Part shown: in pieces, positions 25,438-35,594 of the stretch
How positions within the stretch are numbered: the first letter of the stretch is position 1
Layout: the number at the start of each line of letters is the position of its first letter
Origin: a virus
Virus record (IMG/VR): IMGVR_UViG_3300027760_000026
Location: 1-64,000 of that record
DNA: 64,000 nt
Reading direction: 5' to 3' (one strand)
Notes under the pieces: generated by a model
What the model saw: only the letters and a program-made list of their open reading frames with translations
Told to the model about the DNA's origin: nothing
Database searches by the model: none
Program-made: the position numbers and the translations under genes

Positions 25438-28400
25438 TGCGAATTGTTGTTCGGTGCATCTTCAAAGTGGTTGCTGAAAATACAGGAGTAAACTTCAGAG
25501 TTAACGCACCAGCAACAACAGAAGCATCAAATGTACCAAGAACAACAGAACTCTTTACTGTACCAAACTGTGATATGTATGCATTTGTATCATCATGAAT
25601 CATCGTTAATTCAGTTGCATGATATCTAGTTCCAGAAGTCATTTGAATAAAATACTTAGCACTTCTGAAATTAGCAGCAGAGAATTGATCAACAGTAACT
25701 TGAGATAATCCTGACGTTGTAAATGTGTTTGATGACATCCAAGAGATTGGATTCAAATAGATGCCATTGTTTGCAGTAATAGAATTTACGTTTGATGTTC
25801 CATTTACTTTACTGTTTCCAAGAACTAAGATATTACCGTTAGCTGTTATATCATTATCTGATTGAATGAAATTGGCACGTAGATTCGATGTGGTGGTAAT
25901 ATCACCCGATACAGATAGAGCACTTTGAATCGTAACATTACCAGATAGGATTGTGTTGCCGGTAATCGTTGCTTCATCTAACGTAACTTTGACGTTACTT
26001 GTTAGTACAGAATCTCTAATGATGGAATAACTAACAGTAGACATTCCAAGCATGTTGTTGCCAACAGTAACATGCTTGAGTGTTACGTTGCTGATCGCAC
26101 CACCGATGATATTGACTGCATCAGCATTCTGCATACCAAGTGTGCCGATACCTAAGTCTCCAGCAGGAATTGATGCCACGGCAGTGAATGCACCAGTACC
26201 ATTACCTTTGATATAACCAGTTAGATTGTTTGTGCCAGTACCACCCTGTGATACAGCTAATGGTGTGACAAGACCAGTTAGACGAGTAATATCAGAGTTG
26301 ACGCCAGACTTTGCAGCACCAAGATTAGTTCTCGCTGCACCGATTGTTGTTGCAGCAGTACCACCTTTAGAGATAGGAACTGTACTTAATGCAAGATTGA
26401 ATGTTCCTGCAGCAGTGATTGGCGATCCGGATACAGAGAATGGTTCACCTGGATCAAACTCAAGACCGACAAATGTTACTGTACCAGTTCCAGGAACTGA
26501 TTGCCAGTATGCATTTCCACCATCTGTAAAGAGTACATAACCATTGTTATTTGCCTGAGAAGGCAACAAATTGTTGATTGCATTCGCTCTGGCAGTAGCA
26601 CCAGTACCACCATTCGCAACTGCAAGTCCATTGAAAGGAGTATTGATAAAAACAGTTTGTCCAACATTCGCTGTCGTTACTGTGAAACTTGTACTAACTA
26701 CATCACGAACAACACCTTGTGATGTTGCAGTCCATGCAAGTTCATTATTGCCAACGTGAGTAAGAACTGTATTCGAGATACCATTTGGAGAAGGATATGG
26801 ATATTCCCACTCAAGAGAAATATCAGAACCTGGATCATATGGATTAGCTGGTCTATATCGTAAGAATGGTGCCAACAAATAATTATTTGATGAACCGTTA
26901 GTATAATTTATACCACGTGTGTTTGCAAATACGGCATTAGAAGAGTGTGTATTTGGAGTGGTGTATATTGAACGCCAAGTAATCTTATCTAATGTAGCAG
27001 ACGCTGGTGGATTCCAAAATGTTAGAACTTGTCTATGTGTGGGCGACTCGGAGTCTAGTTTTAGTAAATTCGATTTCGCATTTCTTCTATTGATATCATT
27101 ATCAAGTGAACCACCCGCTCCTGTTCCACCATTCGTTAGTGGAACAACAACGCCAGGAATTAATCCACCCGCAGCACCCGAGATGTTACCTGAGATAACA
27201 CTACCGGGAATATGAATGTTCGATGTCATCCGTGCGCCGGCAGTATTGCCATTCACATAGACATAACCAAATGATAGTGCGCCGTTACCGGTGCCACCAT
27301 TTGCAACTGGTACTTCACCCAGTTTCATTGTGATGTTACCGGCAGCAGTAATTGGCGAGTTACCGATTACAATAGAGTTATCTGCCGGTACACTAATACC
27401 AACAGATGTTACTGTACCAACACCAGAAACGGATACCCATTCAACATCAGACGAATCTGATTTAACAAGGAGTGCTTTACCATTATTACCGTCATATGAT
27501 GGCAACAGATTGATCATAGCGCCAATTCTGTTATTAGCGCCAGTACCACCGTGTTGAACATTCATGTTTGATAACAACAGATTGCCAGAGATTGTATTAC
27601 CTGGAATATGAATGTTAGCAGTTACAATCGTTCCATTACTGGATAGATAACCAGAACCCATGTTTGGATTACCAGTACCACCCTTCGTCAACTGAACGAC
27701 TGGCAACTTCGAATGAGTAATAGTATTCAGAGCAATGTTAATTCTACCATTGCTTGTGATATAACCTACTGAATTGCCAGCAGTATTATAGTTGATGATA
27801 GTGATATCAGAATCAGTTGCTTCACCGCGAACACCAATAACAGTACCACCACCAGCTAATGTATTCCATTGAATCTGACCATACTGGTCCATCATCAACG
27901 CCATACCGACGTTAGCAGTATCATATCTGTTATTTGCGTAGTCGTAACCAACATCGATTACTGCCTTCCACTGTGCCTGACGAGTCCAGTAATTTAAATC
28001 TTGATTGTATGTTTCAGTAACAGTTAACTTCTGACCATTTTTATTCACCATCGTTGGATATGGTGACTTAAAGTCTATGAAATCACTAGTGCCAGCATAT
28101 GTTGCACCGATTGGAGCATCTGGCATTTTCAAAGTCAGAACATAATCTGTGCCAAAACCTTGAGTATAAACTGTGGCACTATTTTGTGATGGCCAAGATA
28201 GTTGATCACCATATGTGCCAGAATATGTTACGCCATATTGATCTGGTTTTAATAGAAGATTCTTCTTAGCGCCCAATCTACCATAATAAGCGCCACCGGA
28301 ACCTACTCGTCCATCATATGCACCAGTGCCACCATATGCAACTCTTATACCTTTGGTTAATCCAGCAAGTTCTGTGATATTTGTGTTAACACCTGCACCT

Positions 28401-31400
28401 GCAACACCAAGTGCATCAAGGAGATCGGCAGTATTTGTTACACCTGTGCCACCTCTATTGATTGGAATTACTGAAACATCAATTTGTGGATTACCATTTG
28501 CACCAGTTCCATTTGTTACAAATAAACCCGCTTGTGCATTTGCGGTAATTGTTCGTTGGACAACACTACCATCTTGAGTTTTAGTTAAAAGACCAGCTGT
28601 GTTACTGAGATTGCTTATGGAAACACTATCGCGGCTGATTACTCTTTCCCACAATAATGGATCTGTATCAACAACAATTGGATCAAGAGTTTTTAATATC
28701 CACACGGACTCTTGATATTGAATACCATCGGAGACTGCAACCATCGTACCACCAACTGTGTTAGAGTCGATGTTCATATCAGTTGATCTGATATAATTTT
28801 GTCCCTCACCTTGGAACACATAGATACCGTTGTTTATCGGACTATCTTGACCTGTGAATAGAACACGATCATATAGTTGTAGAACAACACCATCATATAC
28901 ACTCAAATTCGATCCGTTATTTGCAACAGCAGATACAGAAGTGTTTGATGTTACAACCGATCTGACTGGTTGAAGAACTGCACCGAAAGGAACTTTGTCT
29001 GAGGTTGCAACAGCTCTTCTATCATTATCTTCAACAGTAATATAAAGTTGACCGCCATCAAACTCAAGATCACCATTTAGAGGATCAGTCTTTAGTGTAC
29101 CTGCTGTAAACTTGAATGGAGAATCTGTCGTACTACCACGCCCAGGTCTAATCGTAGTATTGTTTGCCATGGATATATCACCATTGACAGTCAATCTAGA
29201 TCCTACATTAGCTTGTCCAGCAACAAATAATGTATTCGCAGAAATTCTATTTCTAGATGCAATACCACCATAGACAATTAGTGCGCCTGTTGTAATTCCT
29301 TCAGATGTAGTATTATTTGTAATCTGAACAGGAATAAATGTCGATGCACCTTGTTCAGTGACCGATTGTAATGTGGGCGTTATGTTTGCCGTAGCGAATG
29401 CTGCATCAAGTCTTGTAGCAATATTAGTACCATCACTCAGCGTAATCGATCTCGCATTTACAGAGTTTGCTGATACGTTACCTGTGATGATAACTGATTT
29501 ACCAGTATTGGCACCTGAAGTGAAACGAACAATCTCACTGCTCTTGCCCATGCCGTTTGCGGAGATAACAACATCATTGTGATAAGATCCAATGATTGTG
29601 TTACCACCACGAGTTGTGGTATTGCCGTGTGTGAATAAGTATCCGTCATTCTTTTGAATGATATCAAACTCTTCACCAACATAGTTGTAGTTGCTACTTG
29701 CAAGGCCTAAGTCTAGATATCCATCTGTTGGTGAACCATTGTCAGCAGTAATGAACACATCAAACGATGCATTAGCGCCAGAGTTAATATTTTGCATATT
29801 AAGTCCAGCATAACCATTATAGTTTGCAGACAACTGCTGAACCATCTGTGGTTCTACAAGATATCCTACTGGAATACCAGCATACAGTGCATTGAATCCG
29901 TTAGCAGTATAACCAAAGAATTGACCAGCGTTACCAGAAACAGTAACAGATGTTACGTTGCCGATGAAGTTGACGTTACCTAAAACACTCAGATCATTTT
30001 GGATGATTACGTTGCCAGAAATTGTGCCGCCAGATAAAGATAACTTCGTATTCGCAGCATTAAACGCAGCTTGTGCCAGTACAGATCCTGAATTAGCCTG
30101 ACCTGATCCAGAGTTAGCAACAGCAAAGGCTAGATTGGCAAGATTGTTTGCAGTAACTGCCTGTGCATATGCTAAATTTGCGATTGCATTTGCAGTATTA
30201 GCCTGTGCATATGCTGCATTTGCTGTAGTTGTATCAATGTTTGCAGTGCTTACATTTGAAATTCTACCATCAGTGCCAATCGTAATGATAGGAATCTGAT
30301 TGTTTGCACCATATGTTCCTGCATTAGATAGAATTCTTGACAACGAAAGATTTATTGTCTTTGTCGTTGTATTTGAAACAATTATAATACCATTTGCTAC
30401 GTTAGCATTAATGTGTACCGTATCTGCATTCGAGGTTGCAGTAATCGCATTACCGTTTGCAACAATTCTATAGAATGCAAGTGATGCTTTCGAGTTTGCA
30501 ATTTGTCTTGCAACTCTATCAATTGCACTTGGTGGTGCGGTACTGACAAGAAGATAAACGGTCTGACTCTTGTATTGTGGAACTGAATCCGAAACTGTAA
30601 TAACGTATGGTGAATTAACAGCAGTAACTGAAGATACACCACTAATCGTACCAGTAATCGTATCAAATATTAATCCTGTTGGCAGAGTACTTGGAGAAAT
30701 TGCGTACTTGTATGTTCCAGTACCACCTGAACCAGCGACAGGTGTAACACTGGTGATATCTCCTTGATAAATGTCTACGTTTGAAACTTGCAGCACTGCC
30801 TCTAGAGGAATAGGCATAGTTTCGGCAACAGTCATAAAGAATGTTGCTTGTGCAGTCTGATTTGCACTATCAGATATATTGACAGTATATAAAGTATTCG
30901 CTGTTGTGTAATCTGATTTTCCTGTAATTTCACCAGTTGAAGTGTTTAATTTCAGAATATCAGGTAAAGCAGGAGATATACTATATGTTAATGGATCAAA
31001 ACCACCAGTAGCTACAATCGGAGTAAATTCATCAACAAGTTTATATTTAACTACAGTCTTAGTTGGAGTGTTTACAGTTGCAGACAATAATGGAGCAGAA
31101 GCTGTAAGAAAGAATGTACTACTCGTACTATTATTTAAAATGTCTGTTGCTGTGATTGTGTAAGATGTATTTGTGCTGAGTGAGGTTGTCAGACCAGTAA
31201 TTGCACCGGTTGTTGCACTTAATTTTAATCCAGTTGGCAAACTTGGACCAATAGAATATCTTAGTGGTTGATATCCACCAGTTGCAACAACTGGAATAAC
31301 TGATGTTAATGCTAGTGATGTTGTAACATTGACCGAAGGAACAACTGTATTTGCAACCAATGCTGGTGGAACTGTAACACCCATAATAAATGTATTGGTG

Positions 31401-34099
31401 TTTACTTTTCCTTCAGAGTCAGTAATAGTAATTGTGTATGTTGTATTTCCAACTATACTTGCTGAGTTACCAGTAATAAGACCACTGTTACTATTGATCT
31501 CAACATACTCTGGCAAAGTAGGCGAAACAGAATATGTGTATGGTGTAAATCCACCTTTGGCTTCTACTGGTGTAAATGGTGTTAATACCAAATATCGGTA
31601 CAACTGAGTGTTGCCGGTCGTTGTTCTGTTTGCCAATAATGGTTGATTGATCGACGTTAGATAGAATGAACTATTACTGTTTTGACTTATAGCATCAGTA
31701 GCAGTAACAACATACAAAGCGTTCGCGGATTTCTCAGACGATAGACCAGATATTACACCATTGTTTTTATCGAATATTAAACCAGTAGGTAATGTTGGTG
31801 TTATTGAGAATGTAAGTGTTCCAAATCCACCAGTTGCTGTGACTGGAGTGAACGGTGTATCATCTACTAACTTGATGACAGTCTTGACTGGAATTACAGT
31901 AGTTGTCGCCAATACAGGAGGAACTTCAACCGTCAATACAAATGATTTAGATCCAGATTTGCCAGATGAATCTGTTACTGTTATAGTATGAGTAGTTGGA
32001 CCAACAGAAAATGTTGCAGTTCCAGTAATTTTACCAGTCGTTGCAGATAGTGACAGTCCTGCTGTTAGTGCAGGAGAAACTGAGAATGTATATACTCCAG
32101 ATCCACCTGTCGCAGTGACAGGAGCAAACTCTGTTGTTGCAACGCCTCTAAATATTGATTGTGTTGGTATTGCTTGTTTTACTACTAGAGTTGGACTATC
32201 GATTGTGAGTGAGAATGTACTGTTACTAATTTGTTGTGCTTGATCACGAACGGTAACAATATAATTATTAGCATTTGCAAAAGATGCAGCAGTTCCAGAA
32301 ATCGCACCAGTGGCAGCATTGATTGCTAATCCAGATGGTAAAGTTGGAGTAGTGCTCCAAGATAATGTGCCATAACCACCAGTTGCAGTAACTGGAGAAA
32401 ATGCAGTTGCCGGTTCGCCTGCCACAACATTCTGCGAAGGAATTACTGTGGTTGTAACAAGTGGAGTTGGTGCATTAACGGTTAGATAGAATGTCTTATT
32501 AACACTGGTTGGTGTTTGATCTGTTGCCGTAATTACATATGTTGTATTCGAATGTACTGCATTGGCTGTACCATCAATCTCACCAGTTGTTGTTGAGAAA
32601 GTTAATAGTGGATGTAATGCAGGCGAAATAGAATATGTAATCGTACCTGTTCCACCCGTTGCCGTCACTGGAATGAAAGCATTTACTTCCACATTTGAAG
32701 TAATAATTTTTGATGGAATTTCTAGAGTAGAAGATAGTGCTGTTGCCGCAACAGAAAGTGAAAATGTTTTACTACTAGTTTGTGATGCTTGATCCGTGAC
32801 TGTAACAGTATATGTTGTTACAGAACTGGTTGCAGTTGGAGTTCCAGATATTGCACCATTCGTTGTAGAGAATGTCAGTCCTGTAGGCAGTGCTGGTGAA
32901 ATAGCATATGCTAGTGTTCCAAATCCACCGGATGCGGTGACTGGTGTAAACGTTGGTGCTAAAATATTCTTAGTTAATGTAGTAGTTGGAACTACTTGTG
33001 TTGTTGTTAATGCAAGTAGTGCATCAACTACAAGCGTGAAGGTAGCAGTCGCTGTTAATGGTACTGCACCCGCATCTTTAATTGTAACCGTATACAGTGT
33101 TGAAGAACTTGGTACAGTTGCAGTACCAGTAATTGCACCAAGTGAAGAGAAAGTTAATCCAGCAGGCAGTGCTGGTAAAACTGTAAATGTTAATACTCCT
33201 GTACCGCCTGTTGCGGTCACTGGAGTGAACGATGTTGTTGCAATGTTCTGTTGTAACGTCTTAGTTGGAATAACAGTCTTTGCAATCAAAGGAATGGATT
33301 CAACTGATAGTGAGAATGTTTCAGATTTAGATTGAGGAGGAGATCCAGAATCTGTAACTGTTACTGTGTATGTCGTTGCAGGCGATGCGGTAGCACTAGT
33401 ACCTGTGATTTCACCAGTAGATGTGTTGAGTGTGAATCCAGTAGGCAACGGTGGAGCGATTGCGAATGTTATTGCACCGGATCCACCAGATGCAACAACT
33501 GGAGTATATCCCGATTCGGCAACACCAACCGTTTCAGTCTTAGTTGGAACTGATTGAGTTAATGCTAAAATAGATGCAGTTGCTGTACTTAAACTAAATG
33601 AAATTGATCCAGATAAACCAGAAGAATCTGTTACTGTGACTTTATAAGAAGTTAGAGGTGTTGCTGCTGACGCTGCACCTGTGATCGACAATTTAATACT
33701 ATTATAAAGTGATCCATTAACTGTGATTGTCGAGAATACTTTATTTAAAGTTAGTCCAGCAGGCAGTGCAGGAGAAATGCTATAGTTTAATCCAACAAAT
33801 GTACCAGATGTGCTATACGAAGTTGCAATTGCGCCACCGCCATAGACTGTTCCAATATCAAAGTCAACAGTTTGTGATAAATTTAAATTCTTAGTTGTTA
33901 TTAATGCAGAAGAAACTAATGGAGGAACAGAAGTTGGAACAACTGGATTTGTTCCAGTATACTTACTCCATAATTTGATAACAGCAGGTTTTGTTAAAAC
34001 AACCGGAGCACCATTGACTACAAAGTAATCACCAATAGAATATTGAGGTAGATTCGTTGAAGGTTGTGTTGCTGGATACGGAGAATAAAAAATTGCCAT
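25433..34099 (-). CDS. Giant tail fibre protein (2888 aa)
   Basis: The largest gene of the window. Residues 1-60 form a leader (MAIFYSPYPATQPSTNLPQY). About 66-1185 hold twelve Ig-like He_PIG/cadherin-type repeats of about 90 residues, each with a VxATGGxGxLxYSISPxLPx core and a TYTVTVTD strand. About 1190-1330 is a coiled Ala/Asn segment (AAYAQANTANAIANLAYAQA). The remainder is a fibre shaft with nine GGTG/GGTA motifs (for example VANGGTGATARANAINNLLP), typical of phage tail fibres. The last 100 residues match the end of the 22949-25402 protein. It is probably a long, trimeric, distal host-range fibre. No ribosome binding site is obvious. A perfect TATAAATA lies inside the upstream gene at 34216-34223. 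Confidence 0.8.
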   Translation of the reverse strand: MAIFYSPYPATQPSTNLPQYSIGDYFVVNGAPVVLTKPAVIKLWSKYTGTNPVVPTSVPPLVSSALITTKNLNLSQTVDFDIGTVYGGGAIATSYSTSGTFVGLNYSISPALPAGLTLNKVFSTITVNGSLYNSIKLSITGAASAATPLTSYKVTVTDSSGLSGSISFSLSTATASILALTQSVPTKTETVGVAESGYTPVVASGGSGAITFAIAPPLPTGFTLNTSTGEITGTSATASPATTYTVTVTDSGSPPQSKSETFSLSVESIPLIAKTVIPTKTLQQNIATTSFTPVTATGGTGVLTFTVLPALPAGLTFSSLGAITGTATVPSSSTLYTVTIKDAGAVPLTATATFTLVVDALLALTTTQVVPTTTLTKNILAPTFTPVTASGGFGTLAYAISPALPTGLTFSTTNGAISGTPTATSSVTTYTVTVTDQASQTSSKTFSLSVAATALSSTLEIPSKIITSNVEVNAFIPVTATGGTGTITYSISPALHPLLTFSTTTGEIDGTANAVHSNTTYVITATDQTPTSVNKTFYLTVNAPTPLVTTTVIPSQNVVAGEPATAFSPVTATGGYGTLSWSTTPTLPSGLAINAATGAISGTAASFANANNYIVTVRDQAQQISNSTFSLTIDSPTLVVKQAIPTQSIFRGVATTEFAPVTATGGSGVYTFSVSPALTAGLSLSATTGKITGTATFSVGPTTHTITVTDSSGKSGSKSFVLTVEVPPVLATTTVIPVKTVIKLVDDTPFTPVTATGGFGTLTFSITPTLPTGLIFDKNNGVISGLSSEKSANALYVVTATDAISQNSNSSFYLTSINQPLLANRTTTGNTQLYRYLVLTPFTPVEAKGGFTPYTYSVSPTLPEYVEINSNSGLITGNSASIVGNTTYTITITDSEGKVNTNTFIMGVTVPPALVANTVVPSVNVTTSLALTSVIPVVATGGYQPLRYSIGPSLPTGLKLSATTGAITGLTTSLSTNTSYTITATDILNNSTSSTFFLTASAPLLSATVNTPTKTVVKYKLVDEFTPIVATGGFDPLTYSISPALPDILKLNTSTGEITGKSDYTTANTLYTVNISDSANQTAQATFFMTVAETMPIPLEAVLQVSNVDIYQGDITSVTPVAGSGGTGTYKYAISPSTLPTGLIFDTITGTISGVSSVTAVNSPYVITVSDSVPQYKSQTVYLLVSTAPPSAIDRVARQIANSKASLAFYRIVANGNAITATSNADTVHINANVANGIIIVSNTTTKTINLSLSRILSNAGTYGANNQIPIITIGTDGRISNVSTANIDTTTANAAYAQANTANAIANLAYAQAVTANNLANLAFAVANSGSGQANSGSVLAQAAFNAANTKLSLSGGTISGNVIIQNDLSVLGNVNFIGNVTSVTVSGNAGQFFGYTANGFNALYAGIPVGYLVEPQMVQQLSANYNGYAGLNMQNINSGANASFDVFITADNGSPTDGYLDLGLASSNYNYVGEEFDIIQKNDGYLFTHGNTTTRGGNTIIGSYHNDVVISANGMGKSSEIVRFTSGANTGKSVIITGNVSANSVNARSITLSDGTNIATRLDAAFATANITPTLQSVTEQGASTFIPVQITNNTTSEGITTGALIVYGGIASRNRISANTLFVAGQANVGSRLTVNGDISMANNTTIRPGRGSTTDSPFKFTAGTLKTDPLNGDLEFDGGQLYITVEDNDRRAVATSDKVPFGAVLQPVRSVVTSNTSVSAVANNGSNLSVYDGVVLQLYDRVLFTGQDSPINNGIYVFQGEGQNYIRSTDMNIDSNTVGGTMVAVSDGIQYQESVWILKTLDPIVVDTDPLLWERVISRDSVSISNLSNTAGLLTKTQDGSVVQRTITANAQAGLFVTNGTGANGNPQIDVSVIPINRGGTGVTNTADLLDALGVAGAGVNTNITELAGLTKGIRVAYGGTGAYDGRVGSGGAYYGRLGAKKNLLLKPDQYGVTYSGTYGDQLSWPSQNSATVYTQGFGTDYVLTLKMPDAPIGATYAGTSDFIDFKSPYPTMVNKNGQKLTVTETYNQDLNYWTRQAQWKAVIDVGYDYANNRYDTANVGMALMMDQYGQIQWNTLAGGGTVIGVRGEATDSDITIINYNTAGNSVGYITSNGRINIALNTITHSKLPVVQLTKGGTGNPNMGSGYLSSNGTIVTANIHIPGNTISGNLLLSNMNVQHGGTGANNRIGAMINLLPSYDGNNGKALLVKSDSSDVEWVSVSGVGTVTSVGISVPADNSIVIGNSPITAAGNITMKLGEVPVANGGTGNGALSFGYVYVNGNTAGARMTSNIHIPGSVISGNISGAAGGLIPGVVVPLTNGGTGAGGSLDNDINRRNAKSNLLKLDSESPTHRQVLTFWNPPASATLDKITWRSIYTTPNTHSSNAVFANTRGINYTNGSSNNYLLAPFLRYRPANPYDPGSDISLEWEYPYPSPNGISNTVLTHVGNNELAWTATSQGVVRDVVSTSFTVTTANVGQTVFINTPFNGLAVANGGTGATARANAINNLLPSQANNNGYVLFTDGGNAYWQSVPGTGTVTFVGLEFDPGEPFSVSGSPITAAGTFNLALSTVPISKGGTAATTIGAARTNLGAAKSGVNSDITRLTGLVTPLAVSQGGTGTNNLTGYIKGNGTGAFTAVASIPAGDLGIGTLGMQNADAVNIIGGAISNVTLKHVTVGNNMLGMSTVSYSIIRDSVLTSNVKVTLDEATITGNTILSGNVTIQSALSVSGDITTTSNLRANFIQSDNDITANGNILVLGNSKVNGTSNVNSITANNGIYLNPISWMSSNTFTTSGLSQVTVDQFSAANFRSAKYFIQMTSGTRYHATELTMIHDDTNAYISQFGTVKSSVVLGTFDASVVAGALTLKFTPVFSATTLKMHRTTIRK
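30545..33905 (-). repeat. Twelve He_PIG/Ig-like coding repeats
   Basis: About 270-bp units encode twelve diverged Ig-like modules with recurring TPVTATGG, SPALPTGL, GAISGT and TYTVTVTD motifs. Boundaries are approximate. Divergence between units suggests an old array, unlike the FN3 array at 54577-55941. Confidence 0.8.
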
Positions 34100-34108
34100 A
34101 TTTTTCTA

Positions 34109-35032
34109 TTAAAACCTAACTGTTAAGTCTTTGAAATCATTATATGTAGTGAAGTCAGTATAGATGTAGATGCTATCTGTTGTGTCATCATAATAGAAGT
34201 CACCAGGTATCAAAGTATTTATATCTAGATTTGCAGCCCAGTCAACGTTCGTTATGAATCTCGCCGCACGATTACTTTGTGCCCATGTGTTGCTGCCAAA
34301 AAATATTGAGCCACCAATATTAATTGATACATTAGCGAAAGCAACATTACCTGAAATGATATTATTTGCAAAAGCGAATGCTGCATCTGCATTAATTGTT
34401 GCAATATTTGCCTGACGGTATGCAGCATTCGCAACAATGAATGCTATGTTTGCATTTGCAGTAGCACTATTAGCCTGACGGTATGCAGCATTAGCAATCG
34501 TTAACGCATTATTTGCATCGGTGGTTGCAATATTTGCTTGTGCGTATGCCGCATTCGCAACAGTAAATGCAATGTTTGCGTTTGCCGTCGCACTATTCGC
34601 CTGTAGATATGCAGAGTTGGCTATTGTGAGTGCGTTGTTTGCATCTCTTGTTGCAGTATTTGCCTGAGTATACCCACTATTTGCAATTGTCAGAGCATTG
34701 TTTGCATCTCTTGTTGCAGTATTCGCCTGTTCATAAGACGCATTAGCAATTGTTCCAGCATTATTTGCATCTTTTGTTGCAGTATTCGCCTGATTATACG
34801 CAGAATTGGCAATTACAATTACGCTATTTACAACACCAAATACAGTATTGATTGTTTCTAATACTGATTTACCACCAATTTCAATAATAAAAGATCCATT
34901 AGTGGTAGTGTTCGAACCGATGTAAAGAGTATTCGATACGAACGAGTATGCTAACTGACCATCTAGAAGATTATTTGGTGTCGTATTGGCATACGATCTT
35001 AATATTTGAACTGATGCGTTATTTGCTGCCAT
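34109..35032 (-). CDS. Fibre protein with seven 21-residue (three-heptad) repeats
   Basis: 307 residues. Residues 8-55 (VQILRSYANTTPNNLLDGQL, AYSFVSNTLYIG) match the N-terminal attachment domain of tropism-determinant-like fibres. Residues 79-225 are seven 21-residue units of the pattern YxQANxATxxANxAxxIANxA. The C-terminal 80 residues hold a globular segment ending NDFKDLTVRF. Each unit is exactly three heptads with Ala/Ile/Tyr at regular positions, so a trimeric coiled coil is likely. The start overlaps the stop of the 72-residue gene as TAATG. It probably links the giant fibre to the baseplate, an inference from adjacency. Confidence 0.75.
   Translation of the reverse strand: MAANNASVQILRSYANTTPNNLLDGQLAYSFVSNTLYIGSNTTTNGSFIIEIGGKSVLETINTVFGVVNSVIVIANSAYNQANTATKDANNAGTIANASYEQANTATRDANNALTIANSGYTQANTATRDANNALTIANSAYLQANSATANANIAFTVANAAYAQANIATTDANNALTIANAAYRQANSATANANIAFIVANAAYRQANIATINADAAFAFANNIISGNVAFANVSINIGGSIFFGSNTWAQSNRAARFITNVDWAANLDINTLIPGDFYYDDTTDSIYIYTDFTTYNDFKDLTVRF
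34216..34223 (-). promoter_or_regulatory. Possible late promoter for the giant fibre, inside upstream gene
   Basis: A perfect TATAAATA on the minus strand within the end of the 34109-35032 gene, about 120 bases before the giant fibre ATG. The giant gene has no other motif close by. A chance match in AT-rich coding DNA is also possible. Confidence 0.35.
34358..34798 (-). repeat. Seven 63-bp coding repeats (21-residue units)
   Basis: Seven in-register units, each 21 residues, in the fibre at 34109-35032. Some neighbouring units are nearly identical in protein sequence (units 2 and 3; units 4 and 6), so duplication has been partly recent. Confidence 0.85.
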
Positions 35033-35250
35033 TAAAAATATCCATCATCGATTACGTATGGACTAAAAACAAAAGTATTAGTATTCGCTTGATATACTAG
35101 AACATAACCATCTTGAATGCCAGTAATACTAACATCAGATAGATTTTTTAGTTGCGATACACCACCACCACCGGCAGTACCGATTGTAACTCTAGCAGTC
35201 TCTGGTCTTTGTGATCTAACAGAAATTGTACCGATCGTTTGAGTTGCCAT
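35032..35250 (-). CDS. Small 72-residue fibre-associated protein
   Basis: 72 residues starting MATQTIGTISVRSQRPETAR. The segment LKNLSDVSITGIQDGYVLVY is a motif found in many phage fibre proteins, ending DDGYF. It lies seven bases after the 35257 gene and overlaps the next as TAATG. AGG lies 9 bases before the ATG. It is probably a small virion connector or a detached domain of a fibre; its function is unknown. Confidence 0.65.
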   Translation of the reverse strand: MATQTIGTISVRSQRPETARVTIGTAGGGGVSQLKNLSDVSITGIQDGYVLVYQANTNTFVFSPYVIDDGYF

Positions 35251-35256
35251 CTTTGT

Positions 35257-35592
35257 TTACCTAGTTACGTTAGGAGAAACTTCAGCAATACCCTCAAGAA
35301 TTCTACTCTTATTTCCAGTGCCATCATTGATTAAAAGATCATAAACATACCGACCGGGTGCAATATTAGATGTGGTATTAGCATCTAAAGTTAATGTTAT
35401 TGATCCAGTGGAAGTATTTATTGCAGTCGTAAAAGTTGCAGTCGTGTTTGCAGAGTAGTAAGATTTTCTAATCTGACTAGACGCAGAAAAATTCATTAGA
35501 TTATATGATGCACCATAAGTGTCATCTAATGTCACACTTGTTGAGAAAGAAGAACCTTTCTCAATATACAGGTAATAATAAGAAGCACCCAT
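35257..35592 (-). CDS. Small beta-sandwich virion protein (111 aa)
   Basis: 111 residues. The pattern YYYLYIEKGSSFSTSVTLDD, then ASSQIRKSYYSANTTATFTT, a SITLTLDANTTSNIAPGRYV stretch and DLLINDGTGNKSRILEGIAEV resembles the small Ig/BppU-type upper-baseplate or fibre-attachment domains of tailed phages. The ribosome binding site GAGGGG lies 7 bases before the ATG but is inside a possible hairpin (35595-35637) whose loop holds a late promoter. It begins a four-gene series leading to the giant fibre, so it may head that transcript. Confidence 0.65.
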   Translation of the reverse strand: MGASYYYLYIEKGSSFSTSVTLDDTYGASYNLMNFSASSQIRKSYYSANTTATFTTAINTSTGSITLTLDANTTSNIAPGRYVYDLLINDGTGNKSRILEGIAEVSPNVTR

Positions 35593-35594
35593 TC

